From contig WPIO01000021.1 in the NCBI GenBank assembly GCA_009760855.2, positions 3,446,501 through 3,510,500 of the forward strand: a DNA stretch of 64,000 nucleotides, given 5' to 3'. Shown one piece after another: positions 1-11,838 of this stretch (position 1 is its first letter; every line of letters starts with the position of its first letter). Source of the DNA: Cristatella mucedo. Its lineage: Eukaryota; Bryozoa; Phylactolaemata; Cristatellidae. The notes beneath the pieces were generated by a model. That model was not told the origin of the DNA and did not search any database. It worked only from the letters and a program-made list of their open reading frames with translations. The translations under genes and the position numbers were made by a program.

Positions 1-1040
1 TATTCTAGGAATGCCACTGTTTACAATCTATTCTTGTCTTAAAACAAGTCAAGCTTCTTGGTACCACTTTTATAAGGTGAGCAAAATGAAAGCCTTGAAC
101 AATACCTCAGTCAAATGCCGTATTCAAGAGTAAGATATCTTCTATGAACCGCCCTTGAAGTGAAACTCTGCCAAAAATAAGTAGAACTAACTGTTTGACA
201 TGCAATTACCGTAGTCTTGTCAGAGTGTCTTTCATTTTTGTCTAAACTGAGTGAGAGATCGTTTCGCGAGACATCGCTGGTGATTCATCGGTAAGCAACT
301 TGGATGATGGCGGTTTCCTAAAGACGAAAACTTTCAATCGTCTTCAAGCAATGAAAGCAAGCAGCGCGAGTTTAGCCTTATGACACCGGGAATGTGGGTA
401 GCACGCCAGCTCGTTCATATTATTGATCAGCGTCTGTAGACCGGCGATCTCACTGCCCACGTTGTCATCATAGACCAGCGTGCAGGCAATAATGGATCGG
501 GCGGTCGCAATTCGACAGCAGACCGAATGTTGTGGTGCAGAGAGTAGACGCATGTGTCCGTCGCCTGATTCCGTCACGTGCCTCGGACCGGCTAGTCGTT
601 CTCGAAATATGCCGGTCGTTACCTGGGTGAAGCTGTCGACGAGGGCCGGCTGCCCCTTCTCGCTCGCATCGAGTCTCACCTGCTGTGACGTAGCAGTAGG
701 CATCACCCCTCTTCCTCATCCGGGCATCGGCGAGTGTGTTGGGCGTAGGCGAGGATAATATATTTCTGTGCGTCTGGCCAGTCTCGTTGACGTTTACGGA
801 GCTTTCTCGAGCGTGACAGCGGCAAACCGACATTCCTTTTTTCGCGTGAGCTCAATGAACTGGCAGAAGTGTAACCTCGGTTGAGAGACTCTTTCGACTC
901 ATCACCATGGCCCCGGGAAGCCATGCCCTCTTGCTTCCTCAGTAATCGAAGAGCCCCGTTCCACTCTAGTTCGATTACCTGCCATCTCATTAGCCGTCTG
1001 CTTCTTGAAACCGTACCCGCTTATGACGATGTTCGCCTCA
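1..1040. other. Sequence without a recognisable gene
   Basis: Both strands contain short overlapping open frames, none with a recognisable domain or a consistent frame. The last part (from about 1020) grades into the LINE copy that follows. I see no tRNA-like SINE box B and no microsatellite here. Confidence 0.4.
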
Positions 1041-1044
1041 CTAC

Positions 1045-2160
1045 CCTGGCTACCAGTCAAGTCCCTTACCCTCTGAAAACGGTCATTGTCAGGCCTTGCT
1101 CCTCAAGTGTACGCATTAAGAAGCCTACCCGAGATCATCAGAACAAATGAATCTCTCGCCAGCGTCCCTTCTGCCATTCTTATCCAGGTCACTGGATCGA
1201 GTGGTGGCCCAGCCACTAAGCTACACCATCAATTCATCAGATCTTGCTAGCAAGTTCCGATTGGGATTCGGAGCTAACCAGTCCACGGAAACTGCTCTGC
1301 TTCGGGTTTACAACGACCGTCTGAACATTGCTGATCATGGCGGAGCCTCTCTGCTGGTACTCCCGAATGTATCAACAGCATTGACACCATTGACCACCGT
1401 ATACTTCTGCAGCCTCTCCTCACGTCCAGGTATTACTGACACCGAGCTAAATTAGCTTAGGTCCTACCTTAGCGAAAGAAGTTCGAGTGCAGACGTTAAC
1501 GGGTAATGGTCAGCTAGGGAGCCCTCAAAGTATGGGGTACCTCAGGATCGGTCTAAGGCCCGTTTAATGTTCGTTATCAAGGCGTACTATTCCAAAACAA
1601 CTTGTCATTACATGAGCACACGCCCTCCACTGTCAAGTTGGCCTAGTTTCAGTTAAGTAACATTTCCGAAATCACGGCATGCTTAGGTAAGAGTACGACA
1701 GCCAAACTAGTCCACGTGCATAAGACGTTACGTCTAGATTACCACCATTCCTTTCATACAGAGCTCTCGGCCTGTGCCTTTAATCGTCTGCAACTGATCC
1801 AAGACCCAGGAGCTCGTCGGGTCTGTTGTCCGTGGAGGAGCTGCCACATTACACCATTCTGTTTGAGCCTCACTGCATCCCCATCAAGTACGAATTGATG
1901 TCGAGATCCTCTCCCTGGAGGTCACAGGTCACTGCGGCCTCGGTGCATCAATATGACATCCCTGCAGCTACCACCTCTCGGGTGCTCTCGCAACACCCGC
2001 TCATCAGCATTTTTCATCTCGGCGTCCCTCTCGCTAAATTGAAATTTTTATGTGATCGCGGCTTCAGTTCATATACACCATAAGTATGGAACTCGCTTCC
2101 GACTTCTGTTACTTTCTGCAATGACATCGCATCCTTAAAGTCTCAGCTCAATACGTGTCC
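1045..2160 (+). mobile_element. LINE family A (CR1/L2-like), decayed copy
   Basis: The translated sequence follows the reverse transcriptase of the better copy at 37.7-39.4 kb. It shows SQVPYPLKTVIVRP, then SLLPFLSRSLDRVVAQPLS, then SKFRLGFGANQSTETALLRV, then a damaged motif A (VLPNVSTALTPLT where the better copy has VLLDLSAAFDTID). Several frameshifts and stops follow, and the region around the YADD motif is largely missing. The 3' part still matches the segment after the RT (HITPF, FGDRAFSSY-like). No 3' hairpin or ATT tail is visible, so the 3' end is truncated, abutting the decayed gene at 2.2-2.9 kb. The catalytic core is destroyed and the copy is dead. Confidence 0.8.
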
Positions 2161-2199
2161 ACATTCACCGGTCAACAAAGTTTTACAAAAGTCGTGTTA

Positions 2200-2945
2200 C
2201 TGAAATAAAAGCAGCGTCTCCCATAGCATTCGAAGTTTCTACAATTAGTCTCCACTCTTGTGGGTCATGAGTGATTTGCAAGAAGTTCATGAGGCCCTCA
2301 ATATCGGAACAGAATACCAGATTACTTTCCTTTCTGGAGAAAGGCTCCGAGTACTGGTGGCGCTTTAGACATTAAGTAACTGTGAAATCTTCTTCGGCAA
2401 GATTCCATTGTCGAAGTCTTTATCCTAGCAACTCTGTCTTATTCTTGGATGATAAGTCCAAATCACGAAACAGTTCATGTAGTTCTCCTTTTTTTTATTG
2501 TGTGTGGGGTTGATGATGCACCACAGTGGAAATCGGGATCACTGCATGCTGACGTACCAGGAGAAGAACAGGTCTGCTCACCTTTGACCTCATCAGATGA
2601 ATCAAGAGAATAGTTTGCAGGAATTTCTAGAATAGGTAGTCCCTTGCAAGTGGAACTGGTCTCGGTGCAGGCGAAATGTTTGGGTAGACTGTTCTCGACT
2701 TTTTTTGCTTCGTTATTCCGCCGGAAAGAGGAGAAACCACGTATTACGTAAAACAGTAATTTGTGCGGTTGATTGGCTCTCTCCACACCGGAGAGTTTGC
2801 GAACGGCATTGATGGTCTTTTGCCATTCGACAACTCTGAAAGTTGTGCTGCACATACAGCACAGCATATATGCAGGGCCCAAGGCTGATCTTGGTCACCG
2901 GCCTTGCGTCCGAAGTAAAGACGATATGCTTTCTTCACTTAAGAA
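2200..2945 (-). pseudogene. Decayed copy 1 of a widespread uncharacterised repeat-gene family
   Basis: Reading the minus strand downward, one frame gives KKAYRLYFGRKAGDQDQPWA, then HICCAVCAAQL, NGKRPSMPFA and VWREPINRTN. A frameshift leads into a second frame ending in CSDPDFHC. A further slip at a run of A residues (about 2489-2496) leads into GELHELFRDLDLSSKNKTELL, RLRQWNLAEEDF, ESNLVFCSDIEGLMNFL and THDPQEWRLIVETS. From memory, this order (an N-terminal Cys-rich WAPHI.C..C block, VWREP, a DPDF acidic stretch, DL.RDL.L.K..AELL.SRL, and QEWRLFIDSS) is that of a long uncharacterised protein found in many copies in cnidarian, arthropod and fish genomes, presumed transposon-borne. About the first half survives, with two in-frame stops and two frameshifts; it is cut off where the LINE copy begins. 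Family identity is from remembered similarity, not a search. Confidence 0.7.
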
Positions 2946-2949
2946 GTGT

Positions 2950-4185
2950 TACTTTTCTTCTGGTTGGCAAATGTCACTTCCCCATAAATATAGCAAATAT
3001 CGTCGACGTATTAACGCACTTTCGAGGCTGTACTGTTCTGTATCTGTACCTAAATGGATAAAATAATAACAGTTTCGTGATACAGCAGCTTAAACTGTCT
3101 CGCACAAAGTCTGAAAGATTTTACATGCTCAACCTTTCCGACTCGGCTTTGTGACGTCAGCTTGCTGTAGCAGGCGCCTGGCAGTAGTATTGCATTGCAT
3201 CAGAAAATGCTGCAATCAACTCTGAATGATTTTTGCATGACGGTGTTCTGCAATGTGATGCGTTAGGCTTGTTTAAGATGTTGCTGCAGTCCGACTGGAT
3301 GAATTCATACGGTGAAACATGGAAAATCAACTATACGAAATATCTTCAAACGAGTCAATAAACAATTATATGGTTGTATTCGTGTTCAGCACACCTAGAT
3401 ACTACAGATTATAGACTTTTTAATTCAGAAACGATTTCAATGTTGACCGGTGTTTCCCCTCGCTTCAGTGAACTTGTCAGTTTTGTCCTCGTACGCTTTG
3501 CAAGCTTACCTGCATATGATTTAGTGAATGTTACTAGCGACAGGTCTCACTAATCGGCGGTCATAAGTTTACTCACTGTTGCTTTAGAATGCTGGCCTAA
3601 GCACGATACTTTGCAAACTTGTGCATGTTTGAAACAGTTAATGGCACAAATCATCGGGAACTGATTGCCTCCTAGTAATTTTTGAAGCGTCAGGATAGAC
3701 ATTGTTCTCCTATAACACTATACAAGCACCCTGTTATTATTAGCTATTAAGAAAATCCCTGACTCTGTAGCGTCCATTTGTATTGAGAGCCATCGTCACC
3801 TCGATGCACGAAAAGTTTGAAGTCCGTACCATTGCCCTTGGTCGTTGAAGCCTTGGTTGATGAACCTGTCAACGCCGAAAGTGGACCGGGCCTCGGAAAG
3901 GGAAGAGGAAGACATTTTTCGAGCGAGTTATGCGACCAATCGTTTCTATTGAACCAATCGTGGCTGAGGCCAACGGGCTACGCTTGCAAATTGTTTGGCT
4001 CGGCGAATGCCGTCATCCGATGCATGCGGAGGTGGAACGAAGCGGCCTTTCCTGCAGATACTAAAGACGAATCTCGTTTAGAATGCTAGCGCTGTACGTC
4101 GAGAGGGCGAGCCGTCATCCCGGATCGCGTTCGATGTCGCCATGCACTACTGAAGGCAGCTGTCGCTCGATGACGTCTATCCGTA
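2950..4185. other. No recognisable gene
   Basis: AT-richer sequence with only short open frames. No domain, repeat array or SINE was recognised. Confidence 0.35.
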
Positions 4186-4186
4186 G

Positions 4187-4665
4187 TGGCTGTAATGTAA
4201 TGTAACGTATCTCCGTCTGTAACTTCACAGAGTCATAAAGACCACGTTGGTGTTACGCAGGAGAGTTTTGAGTATAGCGAACTCGAAGCCCAAGCGGCTT
4301 TCGGTACGCATTCGGTAGCCAACAGACTTCGTCTCACGCAACAGAGAGAAAGTGGAAAGCATAGCAGAGTCAGGAGAGCAGTTGAGGTAGTGAGTACCAT
4401 AGAAGTAGCAGCTCTGGACCACTGAAAAAGATGTGCAATAGTCGGCAGTAGGAGAGTAGCTGTCGTTGCGTAAGAATTGTGGAAGCGAGTTCCACAGTCT
4501 AGGACCTGCAGAGCTCAAGCTTCTATCGCCAACTGTCTTTAAGCAGAGGAATGGGACAGCTAATTTATTGTCCACACAGGACCTGAGGGCACGAACAGGC
4601 TGAAACTTATGCAGCAGTTCAGCTAGGTACGAAGGAGCCAAGCCGTGGCGGGCCTTGTGGTTGAG
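4187..4665 (-). mobile_element. LINE family B, 3' fragment
   Basis: The minus strand encodes HKARHGLAPSYLAELLHKFQ, RSCVDNKLAVPFLCLKTVGD and SAGPRLWNSLPQFLRNDS. This is the C-terminal segment after the reverse transcriptase seen in CR1/L2-like LINEs, and it matches the copy at 57.8-58.8 kb almost word for word. The 3' end (low coordinates) finishes in TAATG units on the plus strand (4190-4205), i.e. ATTAC repeats on the element strand. Sequence above about 4665 no longer matches, so this is a 5'-truncated insertion. Confidence 0.8.
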
Positions 4666-4669
4666 CTGC

Positions 4670-5495
4670 AGTTCAGTAGATCGTTGCTGACGAAGCTTTG
4701 GTGCAATGTTGGCTCGAGCAATGTCATCTATCGAGAACAGCAATTTCAGCCCAGACTGAACAGAAGTCTTTTTAGCGATCCCTTTGAAGTCAATGGTGCC
4801 GCACCGCTCCAGGTGATGACACTGGGGATCCAGAGAAGGATAACGCATCACGGATGGCACGCTAGTCTTCACTCTGCTAGGATTCAGAGAATCACTAGAG
4901 AGGAAAGTTTGATTCTCGAGCTGGTCTCGATTGGCCGGTCCAGCGGTTTGTCACATTTATGTCGTTAACAATTAGTCGCCTTAAATTGGCGGCTGGGTAG
5001 CTCTTGTGGAATATGTGCTCTTGTGGAATACTTTTTCAAGTTAGCTTTTCTAAAGTCAAAAGTCTCTACTTTTGACTGTTGAAATGTCTGCGTACTAATT
5101 GCCTCAACCTACGCTCTTATCAGCCACTGTCCCCAAAGGGGTACGAAACTCAGCCATTTCGGGAATTGCTAACTTGATGAGTTCGTGCATAGCGATGTTT
5201 TTAAAACAAAATGTACCTACATATAAACCCATGCCCACCTCACTACCAGATTACCCGTGTCCCAGCTTCTCGGCCGACCCGATATAAGGCAGCCAAGTTT
5301 GGTGCCCCCTGCTGCTCAAGGGGGGGGGGCCAAAACACCCTGCCTCCTGACTCTATCTGGCTCAGCCTACTAGTTATTGCAAAACGGGCAATTTTTAAGC
5401 ACTCCCAATATCGTTCTGCTCGATTCCCTCTGCTATTTGCCCACTAGCTCGCGAAGAAAGTGCAGCCGTCATGCTGGCTTCGATGACCAGTGACC
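4670..5495. other. No recognisable gene
   Basis: Mixed-composition spacer between the LINE B fragment and the 3' end of the GAREM-like gene. It contains a G10 run near 5321 and no recognisable coding sequence. Confidence 0.35.
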
Positions 5496-5498
5496 AGC

Positions 5499-5504
5499 TT
5501 TATT
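5499..5504 (-). promoter_or_regulatory. Candidate polyadenylation signal of the GAREM-like gene
   Basis: TTTATT on the plus strand reads AATAAA on the minus strand, about 340 bases downstream of the SAM-exon stop codon. It is the first canonical hexamer I see in that direction. Use of the site is an inference. Confidence 0.4.
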
Positions 5505-5843
5505 GCAGACAAACCAAACTGCAGGCGCACGGTCAATAAATAAGCTTTCCAGCGGTCGCATGCAATAACGGCCGAAGCAGCATCGGCGGATTGCCGCCAG
5601 CTATCGTTCAATATTGCTAGGCAATGATAAAAAGGTGCGGTCACAGCCACCGCCGGGGCTGCCAGGCCGACGAAGAAGAGGAAGACGACGTCTACAACAA
5701 CGAGCGCCGCTGCGCGACGACACCGGAGGCGCTCACTGGAGTCTTCTACTAACCATTAGGCTGCTTCAGCGCTGGAACGACAGAAAGCGGTGACGTGGGG
5801 GGGGGGCGGCGGCGGCGGCAGCGACAGGTGAGCAGCTGAGCAG

Positions 5844-7120
5844 CTATTTGATCTTGGGCCGCCAGCCGCTCTGCAGCCGCCTGATCTTGAGCACCTCGAA
5901 GTCGGAGAGCCCGAAGGCCTGGTCGCGGAACATGGCCTCCGTCATCATCATGAAGAACTGCCCGTCTACCTGCTGCTGCCGCAGCTTCTCGGCGGCGGCG
6001 TGCAGCTCGTGCAGCCGCAGGCAGGCGCACAGCGCCGTCACGCTCAGTCCGCTCCAGTCGTCCGGCACGTCGGCTAGCGTGGCTATGCTACTGTCAGCGC
6101 TCGCCGAGCGCCTGTGGTCGCCGCCGCCGCGACGATCGTGCATCGGCGAGCACGACACGTCAGTCGTCGAGTCGGCGCAGCTGCCGTGGCCGCTGCTGCT
6201 ACTGGCTCCGCTGGTCACTGACAGGGCACTAGGCGGCCGGCTTCCTGACGAGGAGTGCTGAAGGTGAGACGGCTGCGGCTGCTGCTGCTGCTTAGGGCAG
6301 CAGCCACCCACCGACTGAGCCAGCGAGAGCTTGAAGGCTGCACAGTCACCGTCCAGTGCACCGCTGCCGCCGCCGAGCGGAGCGAATGACCCGCGACGGC
6401 GGGCGCGAACGTCAGGTGAGGCAGCTGCAACCGTGGCCGGTGGCAGCATGGTGGGTGCGCCCGAGCGAGGCACTGCTGCCGTCGCTTGCGAAGAATGAGC
6501 GGGCGCCATCATGGTGGAGGCTGCGACCTTCGGCAGTGGCATCGAGTAAACAGGCGGATGTGGCTCGGCGCTGCTGACGGTCAGCAGCGCCGAGAATGCA
6601 GTGACGGCAGTGGTCGTCGTGTGGTCGCGGTAGTCGGGCGAGCACGGCGGCGTCCACAGCTCCTTGACGGTAGCCGTTTCGGGAGGAGCTCGCGGCAGCT
6701 TCATGATGGGCTTGGTCTTACCGACAGGCTTTGGCAGAGCACTGCTGAGAGTGGCCGTCGTCGTCGGCGGCGGCGTGGCGGCGCTCTGGCAGACGCCGGA
6801 AGTAGCCGCAGTAGCCGAAGCCGCAGTGTCTTCCTCGTCGGAGCTGCTGGGTGAGAGCAGCAAGCGAGTGACCGCGCTGCCGATTGCCGACCTTTTGCTC
6901 TTCTTAATTGACGAGCTCCTCGCAGTCGATGCCCCACCAAACGAGACACTCTTCGACAGCTCGGGCCGGCCGCCGGCGAAGCTGGCAGCTCGACCGAGTT
7001 GCGTCGCAGCGGAGCTCAGCACGACCTCTGATGCGCCGCCGCTGCTCGCCCGGTTTGCGGCAACGTCGTACGGCCTCGAAGACCCGGTAACCTGCCAACC
7101 AAGACAGTTGCTCGACGTCA
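5844..7120 (-). CDS. GAREM: GAREM-like protein, 3' exon (Ser/Pro-rich linker and SAM domain)
   Basis: GAREM is a cytoplasmic adaptor that links receptor tyrosine kinases through GRB2 and SHP2 to ERK signalling. This exon of about 425 codons starts with a Ser/Ala/Pro-rich linker that has Pro-containing stretches suited to SH3 binding (KLPRAPPETATVKELWTPP). It ends with a SAM domain (roughly the last 70 residues: DDWSGLSVTALCACLRLHEL ... VDGQFFMMMTE ... LSDFEVLKIRRL) and the tail GWRPKIK before the TAG at 5846-5844. Vertebrate GAREM ends in GWRPKI after the same helix pattern. The 5' boundary is uncertain. An acceptor after the T10 run (exon starting at 7120) keeps frame with the donor at 13718. 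A better-looking CAG acceptor (exon starting at 7091) would be phase 0 and would need another exon between. The joined product would be about 779 residues, against about 876 in human GAREM1. Confidence is high for family, moderate for the boundary. Confidence 0.85.
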
Positions 7121-7333
7121 CTCGTCGGTGTAAAAAAAAAAGCAACTAGGTCCGAGCGGGAAGCAGAGCAAAACAGTGCGGTTGCCAAGTGGCACGGTTG
7201 CCTACCTGTCTCGGAACTCCGGGCGTAGCATAGTGAGATTCTTCGTAGCCAGCTGCCACGTGTCCTGCAAATGGAAGCGAACGACTGTGCATTTCGAGCG
7301 CCATGAGGAACTCCGCCAACGGCCGGCTGCGAA

Positions 7334-7500
7334 GTGAGCCGTGATGGCACACTAAGTAAGGTGGTTGCTTTCACGACCTCGGTCCCGAGGTCGTGGGTTC
7401 GATTGCTGCGGTGGGCGATTCTTTATCGCCACTGCAAGCGGTGGTGATAGCCGTAAAGGCTCTTCTGTCGCTATATAAAAAAAGGCTGTTTAATCAGCTA
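7334..7500 (+). mobile_element. tRNA-derived SINE, near-complete copy
   Basis: The head starts GTGAGCCGTGATGGCAC with an A-box-like segment. The B box GGGTTCGATTG follows a self-complementary CGACCTCGG/CCGAGGTCG stretch. The body is GGGCGATTCTTTATCGCCAC, then GCAAGCGGTGGTGATAGCCG, AAGGCTCTTCTGTCGC, and the 3' end GGCTGTTTAATCAGCT. The same layout recurs in at least ten other places in the window. Confidence 0.9.
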
Positions 7501-9080
7501 GAATTTTTTTTTTAAAGATGCAGCCACTGCCGCCGCCGCCGCCACCATGGTGTCTCGGTCCTTCGGCAAACCGGTCGACAGCAGCCAGAACAGGTCTCAG
7601 CCATCTGCGGGGCATCTACCATGCACGCTCGGCCACTAATGCTACACCTCAGGAGGGTGCCGTTGGAATAGACGGCAAGCCAAAGTAGGTTAATCAAATG
7701 CCAGTACAGCTGACTAAGTAATGCGAGAAGCCTCGTCCACAGTCGGCACAGTTTTTTCGTCCGGTGCGATACTGCCGCTGCCCACCTGAAGTTCGCCCAC
7801 CCGATGGACAGCGGCCGGCAACTTGGTGGGGCACCTAGTTCATACCTCGGCCACGTCAGCATCGGTGGAACGTTAAGGCAGCAGCAATCAAGTTCGCAAT
7901 CGAATCAAGGAATATCGTGGAATCCAGCCTGGGGTGAAGGTCGCGCATATGGCCGACAGCGGTGGAGGGCTGTCATGCAAGAGGTCGTGCCTGCAGGTCC
8001 TGTCAAAGGGGAATTTAGCTACAGCTGAGAGCAACGTGGCAACGTGGGCGGGCCGCTCTACGTCGGTCAAGCTCCGCTTTCATAACTTGAGCAAACAACT
8101 CGACTTCCCAATACTCGGGCCAATATGCAGAGCAGGATAATGACGCTCGCAGCTAGTCCCCGACGGCAAAGGCTTAACACCAGACAAACAGGGGTAGGCC
8201 GCTGTCGTCCCTTCAGGAGCCCCAGCACGAGCAAGCCTGCTACTGACGGCTCGCACGAAGCAATTCGACCAATGGTTGTTAGCTAACGGTTGTTATTGTT
8301 CGCACGTATCCCCTCTTCTTTAAGGGTTCCCTTTGAAGACAGAACGATGAAACAATGTTACGAACTCATTCGACTCGAAGAAGCAGTTGTACTAGCAAAG
8401 CATAGAGCTTCACAGTGGCTTCCATGCCTAGCCTTGACAAGGAGAGGTGTAGAAAGGTAGGATTCGGACGGAGTTGCAGTCCTCGTATTTAAAAGTTTTC
8501 ACCAGATTTCACGCGGAGAATGCTCAGCCACCCTACCCCCCCCCATCGCTCAGTCCCCTTTCGCACCGTGCTGATTGGTTAATTTACCAACGAGAAACAT
8601 CTGCGTCACGGCACGTATGAAAGGGTGGCTAGGTCTACTCAGCTGAAACAACAACTTCATTGAGCACCCGTCGCATTCCGACGCCTAGACGGTAGCTAGA
8701 TGCGCTTGGCAGAGTGGCTGGGATTTTCTGGTCAGTGGACACGAGCAGCTTCCGTCAGTGCTTCCAGCTCTCACGTGAGACACCGATAAGGGGCACGGCC
8801 CGTCCTCGAACCTGCTCGAACCGGCTCGTAGCTCGAGTGAACCAGCCCGAGCATCAAAGTTTGCTCGCTGTCTGGGAAGCAGAGCTTGTGGTCCCCTGCG
8901 GTGCCCTGGTCAGAGACCATCACGCTCGCGGCACTGGCCCTCGATGCGACGGGTGCGAGATGAAGTGCTTGGCGTGCTGAAGGTTTTTGCCGAAGGGGAC
9001 CGGTAGAGGGGATTTAGGCAGTCGCCGGTGGAGACCATTGGGTCTCAGCCTGGCGTCATTGCGTCATGGCGTCATTGTGT

Positions 9081-9240
9081 CAGCCTCAGCCAAGGCGTCA
9101 AGCGCTCGAACTTCACGACCCTCGCCGCGGGTTCGAGTCCGGCAGCAGGCACACAGTTCCGCCGTGTTTTGCCTGCTGAACGCCGGCGATAGCCACAAAG
9201 GCTCTTCTGCCGCTATTTGACTGAGACGGTTGAATCAGCC
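9081..9240 (+). mobile_element. tRNA-derived SINE
   Basis: The B box GGGTTCGAGTCC is at about 9128. It is followed by GCCGGCGATAGCCACAAAGG, CTCTTCTGCCGCTATT and the 3' end GGTTGAATCAGCC, the same order as in the copy at 7334-7500. The A-box side is eroded. Confidence 0.85.
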
Positions 9241-10384
9241 GATCATTCCTTTACTTCTTTTTACCATGCAGGCAGAGCTGACAGGTCGCTCGTCCTCCAT
9301 CTGGCGATAAGCAGCCGAAGTAATTTTTTGGTCTGCCCAGTGTGGCGAATGGGGCCAACGGTCACAGTCGTCACCGGCCCGGACGGCCGCGGGCAGCCTA
9401 ACGATTGTGCACGGCCTTCAGAACTTCTCCGTCCTCTCGAACTTCATGCTGACCTGCCCCCACCTGCAGGCGAAAGGGGAAGCGAAACCCCACCCACCGA
9501 GCGGACAACTAGGCTGGCGCCCGCGTGTCCTGGCTGTGTGTACACTCGTCCGATTTGCAACATCCCACCAGCGTGCATCCCAATCAGCTCGTGCCCGGGC
9601 TTTGTTCCGGCTCATTCTGTTGCATCAATGCCAATCGTGGCCCGGCCCTCCGCCCGACGGCTTCCATTCTTGTCCGGCATCCTCTTACATTTCGGCTGGG
9701 CTGCTGTTTGCTAGCTCCGCCGGGCCTGCGCTCTCGCCAAGCTTCCTATGTAGAGCCTCGTCGGTCACTTTAAATAGCCTGGGGGGCAGGAGCAGCATCC
9801 TCCAGACAGAGGCGATCGATTCTAGCAGAGCTGGGCCATCGTTCGGCCGCTGCCGCGGCTACTGGACGACGCTCCTATTCAGCTGCCTCGAAGCCAGCTA
9901 GAGACTGGGCAAATAGCCCATTAGGCATAACCACCGGGTGCTCATTGCACCGGCCAGCTAATATTTGCTTAGAAAATAAGAGGGTCCAGCCGATTTGACT
10001 GGCACTGCGTTTGAAAAGCCGAACCAGCGCGAGAGCTCGCGGCACATACCCCGGGGGCAGCACGACCATAGCCGGCAGGCAGGCCAGCCCCAGCGAAGCA
10101 GCCGCAGTGTCCGTCCGAGGCTGCTACTAATGCTGCTATCCCCCTCCTCTCGTCCTCATTGTCCCTTGCGGCTAAGGCTATGGGCAGACCCATGAGAAAA
10201 GCCGGTCGGTTAATTATAGCAAAGGAAATTACTGGCTATGCGACTAGGCGAGCCGGACCACTGACCGAAAACTAGCCTGCGGCTAAGGATTAAAACAGCA
10301 GCAACAGTAGGTCAGACAACATCGTGGAAGACCGCAGGCTAGACATGGGCTCAAAGAAGACCCAGGTCATGTAGTATACTCTGT

Positions 10385-10496
<112 letters not shown>

Positions 10497-11800
10497 CCCT
10501 TAATCTCAACCTTCCATAGTAGGCTGATGACCAATCGTTCGATCACGGCGGTGCATAAGCCCGGCAGGAAGCAGAATGTATAACATGCTCACATCCCAGG
10601 CGCAAGTAATCTAGAGGCACTGGCACAACTAGATTTCCTCGTCGCATTCGCCGGACAGCAGAGAGTATCCGGGCTAGAGTTTGACAGGAGCAGCAGCAGC
10701 TCTGCTTCGCACACGTGCCGCCCGCAGGCTGAATGCTGCTGAATTGCAGCCAATCGCGAGATGCCGCAATGGCTGCCTCCGCTGCTCAGCCCAATTCGGC
10801 ACGATTAGCAAGCCCATTCCCAGACTGCAGCCACTGCGCCGGTGGACTGCTCGGACAGAGCTTTCAATGTACCAGCGGTACACCGGCTCCTACGGCCCGG
10901 CGTAGGCTCGTGAATGAGTACTTGGACAATCGGCCGAAATGCCTGGGCAGCTGGGCGAGCGTGCTACATCATCAGCAGCATACCAGATCGCACAAAAGAC
11001 GATCTGCCTTTTTTGTGCAGCTTTTTCAGCCGACAGCAGTCGGATCGACGGGCTGCAGCTGCTGAGGCAATCGCCTGCCTAACCGGCCGGGAGGAATGCA
11101 AGCCAGTCAGCAGCAGCGTGGCATCCAAAAATCCAAGGCTGGCCACCCGTACAGGCCTCTCCGTGGCCACCCCCGTCAGCCCTGCGAACGTGCGACCGAG
11201 CCTGTGGGCCACGCAACAGGTGGGCGATCCGGGCTGACCCTCGCTCAAGCTTCCCGGGCCAGCAGGCCGGCTGGCTGCCAACATAAGTCTGCCCGAGACT
11301 CTTGGGAGGTCCGTCGGTTCGCGTAGCCAACGAGGCAAAGCCAAATGTCAGCAAATGAGAGACGGCTTATTAGGCAGGCTGTATGCGTAATGTAGGAGGC
11401 ACTTGTTCTAGCTCAGAAGTAAGCAGCCCGGCACTGCGCCTGGCTGCACTCGCCATGCTAATCGTGCTTGCTGTCGATTGTATCCCAGTACTGTCGCGGT
11501 CGAGTAGCTTGTAGTCGGTTAGCTGCCACTAAGAATGGAGGCTGCTAAGAGGAAGCAGCCTCGGCAAGCTGTAGAGTCTGCTATACTGCAGTTTGATTGC
11601 CGAACCTGACATGTAGGTCCACGAAAGAAGACGGGACAGAGCCTGACCAGGTGGTGATACAGATTAGATTAAGAAGCAAATTCATGTGGCATGATTGGCC
11701 GACAATGGCGCTTAGAAGTTGGTAGTCCTCATATGCAGCAAGTGCTTCCTTGAGTCACGTCTGATTGTATTTGCACGTACTATCTGGGGCAAGAAGATAT

Positions 11801-11804
<4 letters not shown>

Positions 11805-11836
<32 letters not shown>
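11805..11836. repeat. (CA)n microsatellite with flanking GCGCGTGTATATATATA
   Basis: About 16 CA units, followed by a short alternating purine-pyrimidine segment (CGCGCG, then TATATATA). Confidence 0.95.

Positions 11837-11838
<2 letters not shown>

Noticed and set aside
6664-7149. Plus-strand frame opposite the SAM exon
   Set aside because: It is another shadow of the GC-rich minus-strand coding sequence, with no family similarity.
9110-9150. Possible functional tRNA gene at the GGTTCGAGTCC boxes
   Set aside because: The B box recurs within a longer repeated unit with the same downstream body, and the acceptor stem is not complementary. These are SINEs, not tRNA genes.
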